NCBI GenBank assembly: GCA_016926765.1
Contig: JAFGNY010000001.1
Location: 1-5,846, forward strand
Direction of reading: 5' to 3'
Source of the DNA: Bacteroidales bacterium
GTDB lineage: Bacteria; Bacteroidota; Bacteroidia; Bacteroidales; FEN-979
Length of the DNA: 5,846 nt
Part shown: positions 1 through 5,846 of the stretch, piece by piece
How positions within the stretch are numbered: the first letter of the stretch is position 1
How the letters are laid out: each line of letters opens with the position of its first letter
The notes under the pieces: model-generated
What the model was told of the DNA's origin: nothing
Database searches by the model: none
The model's input: only the letters and a program-made list of their open reading frames with translations
Position numbers and translations under genes: made by a program

Positions 1-174
1 AACCGGTATAATATTTTGCTGATGGGCACGGGATGCCAGCTCCGGAACAACACCTCCATACTCACTGTGGACCTGCTGGTTGGCAATCACATTCGAGCGG
101 ATCATGGTTCCTTCAACCACGGATGCCGAAGTATCATCACAGGAAGACTCAATACCGAGAATATAGACTGACAT
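1..174 (-). CDS. tsaD: TsaD, tRNA N6-adenosine threonylcarbamoyltransferase (N-terminal part, cut by window edge)
   Basis: TsaD (Kae1/Gcp/YgjD family) transfers the threonylcarbamoyl group from threonylcarbamoyl-AMP to adenosine 37 of ANN-reading tRNAs, working in the cytoplasm with TsaB and TsaE. The 58 visible codons, read leftward from ATG at 174-172, begin MSVYILGIESSCDDTSASVV and continue to HSEYGGVVPELASRAHQQ. The GIESSCDDT block (residues 7-15) and the HSEYGGVVPELASRAH block (residues 36-51) are family signatures of the ASKHA (actin-like ATPase) fold. The metal-binding histidines and the remainder of a protein usually near 330-340 residues lie outside the window. The start fits the usual N-terminus of the family. 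The bases before it carry no Shine-Dalgarno motif, which is normal in Bacteroidota. The gene is divergent from tamB, and the two coding frames almost touch. The frame is intact over its visible length. Identification is firm. Confidence 0.97.
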   Translation of the reverse strand, partial: MSVYILGIESSCDDTSASVVEGTMIRSNVIANQQVHSEYGGVVPELASRAHQQNIIPV

Positions 175-187
175 CGGGATGCATTAA

Positions 188-244
188 CAGTGGATAAAAA
201 GCAAAAGTAAGATAAAAACTGCAGGGAAAATAGTACTCTATCTG
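188..244 (+). other. Probable N-terminal coding extension of tamB lacking a standard start codon
   Basis: The tamB frame is open from base 188, just after the in-frame TAA at 185-187. This stretch translates as QWIKSKSKIKTAGKIVLYL and leads directly into the hydrophobic run LTVLISLVMTFTLVL. Five lysines followed by a hydrophobic segment is the expected layout of an N-in signal anchor, which TamB proteins have, so the stretch is very likely translated. The only in-frame initiator candidates here are ATA (194, 212, 230) and CTG (242). A GTG at 190 lies in the wrong frame and terminates at TAA 208-210. Removing one A from the A5 run at 196-200 would join that GTG to the tamB frame (VDKSKSKIKTAGK...). 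An ATG at 179 is in the tamB frame but meets TAA at 185. Confidence 0.6.
202..209 (-). promoter_or_regulatory. Candidate Bacteroidota -7 promoter element for tsaD
   Basis: Read on the minus strand this is TACTTTTG, an exact match to the TAnnTTTG -7 consensus used by the primary sigma factor of Bacteroidota. It would place the transcript start near 195-197, leaving a leader of about 20 nt before the tsaD ATG at 174. No TTG-type -33 element is visible at the expected distance upstream (about plus-strand 229-236), so only half of the promoter is supported. The element lies inside the lysine-rich N-terminal coding extension of tamB, so the tsaD promoter and the tamB 5' end would overlap. It could be a chance match in an A-rich stretch. 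Confidence 0.35.
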
Positions 245-3200
245 TTGACGGTCCTGATCTCGCTGGTCATGACATTCACACTGGTTTTGCGCGACTCGTG
301 GGTACAGAGCCTGGTGGTGCAGTTAGCGGCTGATTACCTCTCGCGTGAACTGGGTACTTCCATCCATGTTGGCGGCTTGAATCTGTCAATACGCAATGGA
401 CTGGTTATTCAGAATATTCAGGTTCTGGATACGCACGATTCAACCCTTTTTTCCGCTCGGAAGATTGGAGTCAAACCAATCTGGTTCAGCCTTTCGGGCA
501 GGAACATCCGGGTGCAGAGGATCCTGATCAGCCAGGGAGAATTCCAACTTCTTAAACATAAGGGCGATACCATACTCAACCTGGAGTTCATTATCAATCA
601 TTTTGCATCCTCCGACACAGTTGCGAAACTGCCTGATACTGCACCTTCAGCCCCATGGACCCTTGCTTGCCGACATTTGGATCTCGACGGTATCCGGTTT
701 CATTACCAGGACGAAAGCCACCCGCTGGTTACTGATGCAATGGATTATACAAATATCGATGTACGGGACATCCATTTGCAAATGACAAATATCCTGATTG
801 AAGGGGATACCATTAATGCCATGATAAACAGCCTCTCAGCCAGGGAACGAAGTGGAATCCATTTGCAGAATTTTCAGGGAAATTGCCGGGTGAGCGACCA
901 GTTCATTGAAGTGGACGACCTGAAACTTCTCACCGAAAACTCAAATCTGTCACTTGATTTTGCATTCCGCTACAAAGGCTTCATCGCCTTTACCGATTTC
1001 CTCAAACGGGTGAGGATAGAGGCCGATATCCGGCCATCGGAATTCGATATGACCGACATTGGTTTTTTTGCACCTGAGGTAAAATCCATGACGAACCGCT
1101 TTAGGCTTGAGGGGAATATCAAAGGTACAGTAAGTAAGTTCAGGGCTCAAAACATGCATATCGCTTTCGGAGAGAATACTCGTTTTAATGGAACCATCCA
1201 TGCCGTTGGATTGCCGGATGTGATGGCCACCTATATTGATATGACGATCAGCAGCCTGACAACCACAGCGCAGGATATAGGGGGTTTCCGTCTCCCCGGG
1301 GAGACGGGTAGCCTCATGATCCCTCCTCAAATCGACAATCTCGGTCTTATTGATATCAATGGTGAGTTTACCGGATTTGTCGATGACTTTATCTCCAAGG
1401 CCGAGATCCGGACAGACATCGGGATGGCCTCCACAAACCTTCAGCTTAAAGAGAAGGTTAAAGGAGGACCTCTCACCTACAAAGGGGATCTCAGAATTAG
1501 CTCGTTTGATCTGGGGAAACTGACATCAAACCAGGAACTTCTTGGAAAGGTTAGCCTCAAAGCCACTCTGGATGGACAGGGAACCTCATTTCAGGAGGCC
1601 GACCTGCTGATGCAGATTCAGATCGACTCTGCCCGCTTTTACGGATATACCTATAAAAATATTACTGTCAACGGTTCCCTGATAAAGAAAAAATTCTTTG
1701 GCGATGTAACGGCGGCAGATCCAAACCTTGGACTCTCATTCCATGGAATGGCGGATATGCATGATACGTTGCCGGTATTTAATTTTAAATCGCAAGTCAC
1801 CCGTGCCCAGCTTTTTAATCTTCACCTTCTCAAGAGGGATTCAATTGAGATCTTTACTGCCTCCATCGACGCCGATTTCCAGGGAAACAATGTGGATAAC
1901 GCGGTTGGAATGGTTTGTCTTCATGATATCTCTTATTGGGAAGGGAGTAACTACGCAATGTTGGATTCCGTGATGATCATGACGACAACGGATTCTCCCG
2001 GGCAAAAAGGGTATGAAATCAGGTCAGACCTTCTGGATGCGGATTTTGAAGGCCGTTTTGCCTTCAGTAAGCTGGTCCCTTCACTTGTCACCTTCATTCA
2101 GAACTACCTGGCCAGTTTCGAGCTTCGGCAAGACTCTAATATGGTATACCATCTATCAGGGCAGGAACTTAATTACAGGATAGATTTTAAAAATACGGAA
2201 GAAATCACCGCTATTTTTCTCCCTTTTCTGAAGATCGCTCCCGGTTCCTATCTTGATGGAACATACAGTGAAGCCGAAAAAATGATCTCATTGAATGGCT
2301 GGTCACCGGTACTACATGTCAGCGGCCTGGATCTGGAAGAATGGCAAATTCATGCAGAGACCCGTTCTGATGTCCTCTCCCTTAAGACCGGCTGCGACCA
2401 CATGATCATGAACAAATCAAACGCATCCGATACCATTTATCTTCAGATGGACACACTCCTGCTGACGGCTTCGGTTCAGCACGACAGCATCCTTTTCCGG
2501 CTGAGCTCTGAGACCATGAAAGACACCAACTATCTGAAAGGATTTCTCACCTTCCTTGATCAAGGAGGTGTGAAAATAAAGTTGGATGATCTCGATTTAA
2601 CACTGGCAGGAAACTCCTGGAGTATTTCACAGGATAACTATGTATTCCTGGATACCTCCCTGATTGAAATTCACGACCTGACCTTTACCACTCCTCATGA
2701 GTTGCTCTCCCTGGATGGAAGAATCACCCATCACAATGTGGATACCCTTAACCTGAACTTTCGTGGTGTAAATGTTTCAGAACTCGATTACTTCATCGGG
2801 AATCCTAATATCGATATTGACGGGATCCTGTCAGGGACATTTAAAATCACCGATGTCTATCATGAATTGTCCATCTTTTCCGACCTGAAGCTCGACGACT
2901 TCCGGTTCAATAAACAACCGCTTGGCGATGCCGTCTTTAAAGTCGATTATGACCGGAATGAAAATAAATTCAATCTCCTTTCCGAAATCATCTACACCGG
3001 AAATATCGGCCAGAACATTCCGTTCTACCTTGAAGGAAGTTTTTACCCCGACAAACCTGAGCCTCATTTTGATTTTGACCTGAAACTAAAGAATCTGAAT
3101 CTTCGGATGCTTCAACCGTTTGTCTCCAGCTTTATGTCGAAACTGACGGGATTGGTATCCGGCGAGGTGAAAATCACAGGAACTTTCCAGGAACCCTCAT

Positions 3201-4648
3201 TTACTGGAGAAATCAACCTGAGGCGAACCGAATTCAACATCAGCTACCTCAATGTTCCCTATTCCGTATCGGATGTCATCACCATTGAACCGGATAAATT
3301 TTCTTTTCAGGATGTGGTGTTATACGACTCACTCGGCAACAAGGCTCATCTGAACGGCTCCATCACACACAACTACTTTAAGAATTTTAACCTGAACCTG
3401 AATATCAGCATGAACGATTTTGCTGCTTTCAGGAATACGTATGCACAGAATTCGACCTTTTACGGCAAAGCCCGTGCAAGTGGTACCGTTGAGATCAAAG
3501 GCCCCCCTGACAACATTCTTGTTTCGGTGAAGGCGAGTACGGGAAAGCAAACCAGCGTTACCATCCCGATTAGTCTTACACAGAATGTCAGCCAGATGGA
3601 TTATATCGTATTTGTTCAACCGGAAGAAGATTCCCTGGATCTCCCGCAAACCAAACCTAAACCCGGTTCATCTTCCGGGCTCAACCTGATCATGAGCCTG
3701 GAAGTGAAACCAGATGCTCAGGTTGAAGTGCTCTTTCCCGACCAGCTTGGAAATATCAAAGCCACGGGTAGTGGGAATATCTCCATGGGAATGACCCCTA
3801 CCACCCCTTTTAACTTACATGGAAGCTATATTATCAACAAAGGATCTTTCCTTTTTCAGATGAAAAACCTGATCCGGATGCCTTTTGCCATCAAGGAGGG
3901 GAGCACCATCTCCTGGACCGGCAATCCCACGGATGCAAATATTTCACTCTCAGCGATCTATAAAACAAAAGTTCCGCTGAGCGGATTGAGTGCAGAAACA
4001 TCCACAATCCAGGGACGGATACCGGTGGAATGTATTATCCGGTTGAACGGGAAGCTGATGAATCCTATCATGTCCTTTGGCCTGGCTTTACCAAATGCCC
4101 AGGAAAATGAAAAAAATATGGTGTTTAACGCCATCGATACCAGCAATTCGGCCGAAATGACCCAACAGGTGCTATACATCATGGTAATGAATCAGTTCAA
4201 ACCCATCGCAGGCGGTACCGACCCAACAGTTGATGTGGGAAGTACCTCTCTCTCTATCGTGACAAATCAGATCAGTAGCTGGCTCTCAGGGATGTCCCAA
4301 AACCTGAATATCGGCGTTAATTATCAACCGGGATCATCCACTTACGGCAAGGAACTCGACATGACCGTTTCAACACAGTTGTTTGATGACCGGTTGCTGA
4401 TTGATGGCACCTTTGGGATGTCCTCCTATACGAATACCTCTTCTGCGCAGGCAAGCACCATCGTTGGAGATATTAATATTGAATATATCCTTACAAAAAA
4501 CAGACGATGGAGGATCAGAGCCTTCAACCGCACCAACACCATCGACATCCTGAACAACAATGCCCCCTATACCCAGGGAGTTGGCATCTCTTATCAGCGT
4601 GATTTTAACAAGTGGGGAGACTTATTCCGGAAAGCGGGTCCACAGTAA
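245..4648 (+). CDS. tamB: TamB-like translocation/assembly module protein (DUF490 family)
   Basis: TamB proteins are anchored in the inner membrane and span the periplasm as a long beta-taco with a hydrophobic groove. They partner with an outer-membrane Omp85 protein (TamA, or TamL in Bacteroidota) and are implicated in outer-membrane protein assembly and lipid transport. Numbered from the TTG at 245, the product has 1467 residues. A hydrophobic anchor covers about residues 1-15, followed by over 1000 residues of repetitive beta-rich sequence. The C-terminal TamB domain fills roughly the last 450 residues. Its marks are GSFLFQMKNLIRMPF (from 1200), GNPTDANI (from 1226), TQQVLYIMVMNQF (from 1306) and QLFDDRLLIDGTFG (from 1378). 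A Pro/Lys/Ser-rich linker lies near 1133-1146. TTG 245 is the first standard initiator in frame, but it cuts off a lysine-rich stretch encoded from 188, so the true start is probably upstream; the next ATG is at 269. No Omp85 partner gene is in the window. The downstream cargo gene follows after 20 bp and is probably in the same transcript. Confidence 0.95.
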   Translation: MTVLISLVMTFTLVLRDSWVQSLVVQLAADYLSRELGTSIHVGGLNLSIRNGLVIQNIQVLDTHDSTLFSARKIGVKPIWFSLSGRNIRVQRILISQGEFQLLKHKGDTILNLEFIINHFASSDTVAKLPDTAPSAPWTLACRHLDLDGIRFHYQDESHPLVTDAMDYTNIDVRDIHLQMTNILIEGDTINAMINSLSARERSGIHLQNFQGNCRVSDQFIEVDDLKLLTENSNLSLDFAFRYKGFIAFTDFLKRVRIEADIRPSEFDMTDIGFFAPEVKSMTNRFRLEGNIKGTVSKFRAQNMHIAFGENTRFNGTIHAVGLPDVMATYIDMTISSLTTTAQDIGGFRLPGETGSLMIPPQIDNLGLIDINGEFTGFVDDFISKAEIRTDIGMASTNLQLKEKVKGGPLTYKGDLRISSFDLGKLTSNQELLGKVSLKATLDGQGTSFQEADLLMQIQIDSARFYGYTYKNITVNGSLIKKKFFGDVTAADPNLGLSFHGMADMHDTLPVFNFKSQVTRAQLFNLHLLKRDSIEIFTASIDADFQGNNVDNAVGMVCLHDISYWEGSNYAMLDSVMIMTTTDSPGQKGYEIRSDLLDADFEGRFAFSKLVPSLVTFIQNYLASFELRQDSNMVYHLSGQELNYRIDFKNTEEITAIFLPFLKIAPGSYLDGTYSEAEKMISLNGWSPVLHVSGLDLEEWQIHAETRSDVLSLKTGCDHMIMNKSNASDTIYLQMDTLLLTASVQHDSILFRLSSETMKDTNYLKGFLTFLDQGGVKIKLDDLDLTLAGNSWSISQDNYVFLDTSLIEIHDLTFTTPHELLSLDGRITHHNVDTLNLNFRGVNVSELDYFIGNPNIDIDGILSGTFKITDVYHELSIFSDLKLDDFRFNKQPLGDAVFKVDYDRNENKFNLLSEIIYTGNIGQNIPFYLEGSFYPDKPEPHFDFDLKLKNLNLRMLQPFVSSFMSKLTGLVSGEVKITGTFQEPSFTGEINLRRTEFNISYLNVPYSVSDVITIEPDKFSFQDVVLYDSLGNKAHLNGSITHNYFKNFNLNLNISMNDFAAFRNTYAQNSTFYGKARASGTVEIKGPPDNILVSVKASTGKQTSVTIPISLTQNVSQMDYIVFVQPEEDSLDLPQTKPKPGSSSGLNLIMSLEVKPDAQVEVLFPDQLGNIKATGSGNISMGMTPTTPFNLHGSYIINKGSFLFQMKNLIRMPFAIKEGSTISWTGNPTDANISLSAIYKTKVPLSGLSAETSTIQGRIPVECIIRLNGKLMNPIMSFGLALPNAQENEKNMVFNAIDTSNSAEMTQQVLYIMVMNQFKPIAGGTDPTVDVGSTSLSIVTNQISSWLSGMSQNLNIGVNYQPGSSTYGKELDMTVSTQLFDDRLLIDGTFGMSSYTNTSSAQASTIVGDINIEYILTKNRRWRIRAFNRTNTIDILNNNAPYTQGVGISYQRDFNKWGDLFRKAGPQ
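1288..1307. repeat. Perfect 20-bp GC-rich palindrome inside tamB
   Basis: The bases from 1288 to 1307 equal their own reverse complement: CCGTCTCCCC followed by GGGGAGACGG, with no spacer. In RNA this could fold as an 8-bp stem with a CCGG tetraloop, extendable by a U-G pair (1287 with 1308). It codes for the residues around FRLPGETG in the middle of tamB. No T-run follows, so it does not resemble an intrinsic terminator. Whether it acts as a dimeric-protein site or an mRNA structure, or arises by chance from codon choice, cannot be decided from one sequence. Confidence 0.6.
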
Positions 4649-4668
4649 ACACAAACAACAACCATATC

Positions 4669-5846
4669 ATGAAACCTTTGATCTTCATCTGCTTCTTTTT
4701 CTTTCTGGCCTCTTCAGAAGTTTTATGGGCTCAGATCGTCATAGATCAATCAGACATGCCTAAGGCAGGTGATACGCTTCGGGTGAGCCTGACCACGAGT
4801 ATCCCGGGAAATTATTCCCAGACCGGAAATGGAATTACCTGGGACTTTTCCATGCTTCAACCTATGAACCAGCGGGTGGATACCTTCGTTGATGCCTCCG
4901 TAACGCCCCAGGAGTACTGGGTTTATTTCATCCCCGGATTGATCTCAAACCTTGCAAGTCCCAAAGGTAACAGCGAGTTCTTTCCCGGAGTGCCGGTAAG
5001 TCAGACATATATATTCTATAAAAACAGCATTGAAGCCTTTGTGGATAACGGATTTGCGTTCAAAATTCAGGGATATGCATTTCCTGTCAGATATGATATC
5101 CCCGACAAGTATTACGTTTTTCCTTTAGATACCAATGCCACCTGGGCCTCCACTTCGGATTTTGCTTTTCAGTTTCCGGGACTTTTCTTCTTTTCCACTC
5201 ACCGGGTGCGCTCCTCCTTTGTGGATGGATGGGGCACCGTGATCACACCCTTCGGGTCATTCCAATCACTCAGAATACGCAGCGACCTGGTGCAACACGA
5301 CAGCATCTTCATTGATTCCCTGGGTTTTGGCATCGGATTGACCAGGAATGTCACTGAATATAAATGGCTGGCCGAAAACAGGGGGATCCCCGTTTTACAG
5401 ATTAACACCGAAGGGCTGCTGACCACTGCCACCTACCTTGACAGCGCTCGGTTACCTTCCACTCCGCTCTCCCTCACACTTGGCCCGGATACTACCGTGA
5501 ACAAAGGAGACACTATTACCCTCCATGCCACCGTCTCCGGAGGCGCACCTCCCTACCGGTTTTTCTGGAGTACCCTGGATACATCGCAATCACTGACAGT
5601 TACGATGGATACCACCCGGTCGTTTGAAGTGGTGGTGATAGATGGCTTGAACCAATTCGCTTCAGATCAGAAAGTGGTGACAGTAATCTCCCCCGGGATC
5701 GATGAACCGGAAGTGTTGTTGCTCAGGATCTTTCCCAATCCGTCGACCGGGCGGATCCATCTTTCTATGCCCGGTGACACCGAGCAGGGGACCCTTTCCA
5801 TTTTTAATTCGTTCGGGAAAGAGATTCTGAAAAAGGAGATGAAGGC
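4669..5846 (+). CDS. Secreted T9SS cargo protein with PKD/SprB-like domain and type A sorting domain (C-terminus cut by window edge)
   Basis: The frame is open from ATG 4669 to the window end, giving 392 codons without a stop. Residues 1-21 form a Sec signal peptide (MKPLIFICFFFFLASSEVLWA, cleavage likely before QIVID). Residues 22 to about 265 have no fold I can name, but the opening (IDQSDMPKAGDTLRV, then GNGITWDFSML near 53-63) resembles the start of many Bacteroidota secreted proteins. Residues 272-340 (GPDTTVNKGDTITLHATVSG, PPYRFFWST, then a VVVID strand) look like a PKD/SprB-type Ig-like beta domain. From residue 353, RIFPNPSTGRIHLSM followed by GTLSIFNSFGKEIL matches the type A C-terminal sorting domain (TIGR04183). 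This domain directs export across the outer membrane by the type IX system and usually cleavage with surface attachment. Some 30-40 residues are probably missing. No catalytic motif is visible, so the molecular role is unknown. The start follows an A-rich leader without Shine-Dalgarno, and no terminator or promoter separates it from tamB. Confidence 0.9.
   Translation, partial: MKPLIFICFFFFLASSEVLWAQIVIDQSDMPKAGDTLRVSLTTSIPGNYSQTGNGITWDFSMLQPMNQRVDTFVDASVTPQEYWVYFIPGLISNLASPKGNSEFFPGVPVSQTYIFYKNSIEAFVDNGFAFKIQGYAFPVRYDIPDKYYVFPLDTNATWASTSDFAFQFPGLFFFSTHRVRSSFVDGWGTVITPFGSFQSLRIRSDLVQHDSIFIDSLGFGIGLTRNVTEYKWLAENRGIPVLQINTEGLLTTATYLDSARLPSTPLSLTLGPDTTVNKGDTITLHATVSGGAPPYRFFWSTLDTSQSLTVTMDTTRSFEVVVIDGLNQFASDQKVVTVISPGIDEPEVLLLRIFPNPSTGRIHLSMPGDTEQGTLSIFNSFGKEILKKEMK

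Noticed and set aside
7..19. TATAATATTTTGC as a possible plus-strand promoter for tamB
   Set aside because: It falls one base short of the TAnnTTTG spacing, lies about 170 bp upstream of tamB inside tsaD codons, and these bases encode the HQQNIIPV end of the visible TsaD sequence.
170..181. 12-base direct repeat GACATCGGGATG, seen again at 1415-1426
   Set aside because: About one shared 12-mer pair is expected by chance in a window this size. The copies sit in unrelated contexts and the match does not extend further.
773..784. 12-bp palindrome CATTTGCAAATG, and a similar one (AATATCGATATT) at 2807-2818
   Set aside because: Palindromes of this length are expected occasionally by chance in about 6 kb. 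Both are within tamB codons, with no related copies or regulatory context.
950..1330. Minus-strand open frame of 126 codons opposite tamB
   Set aside because: It lies entirely antisense to a well-supported coding frame, and its translation shows no recognisable domain or secretion signal. Long antisense open frames are expected opposite a 4.4-kb gene.
3329..3649. Minus-strand open frame of 106 codons opposite the tamB C-terminal region
   Set aside because: It is antisense to the conserved TamB domain, has no motif and no neighbouring signals of its own, so it is treated as a shadow of tamB.
4560..4763. Plus-strand open frame of 67 codons bridging the end of tamB and the start of the cargo gene
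   Set aside because: It is out of frame with both genes and covers the conserved end of tamB and the signal peptide of the cargo gene. Its translation resembles no known family.

Overview
The window looks like chromosomal DNA from a member of the Bacteroidota, probably an environmental Bacteroidia-type lineage. Three things point there: a TsaD gene divergent from a TamB-family gene, which is an arrangement familiar from this phylum; a secreted protein ending in a type A sorting domain of the type IX secretion system (T9SS), a system confined to Bacteroidota and close relatives; and A-rich leaders without Shine-Dalgarno sequences ahead of the genes. The genus cannot be named from the sequence.

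Layout: bases 1-174 (minus strand) hold the first 58 codons of tsaD, the universal tRNA t6A37 modification enzyme. Bases 175 to about 244 form a very tight divergent junction. Most of the rest (245-4648, plus strand) is one large gene for a TamB-like translocation/assembly module protein, an inner-membrane-anchored periplasmic bridge to the outer membrane. Its open frame runs back to base 188 and encodes the missing lysine-rich N-terminus, yet no ordinary start codon lies there. Twenty bases after its stop, a second plus-strand gene starts at 4669 and runs off the window edge. It encodes a secreted T9SS cargo protein with a signal peptide, an uncharacterised N-terminal region, a PKD/SprB-like beta domain and the first part of a type A sorting domain.

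How they fit together: tamB and the cargo gene are probably co-transcribed, and both products concern the outer membrane or cell surface. tsaD is a housekeeping neighbour that shares the intergenic region. There is no mobile element, CRISPR array, RNA gene or clear terminator. I see no convincing new biological system. The points worth a second look are the start of tamB, the cramped divergent promoter region, and a perfect 20-bp GC-rich palindrome inside tamB.
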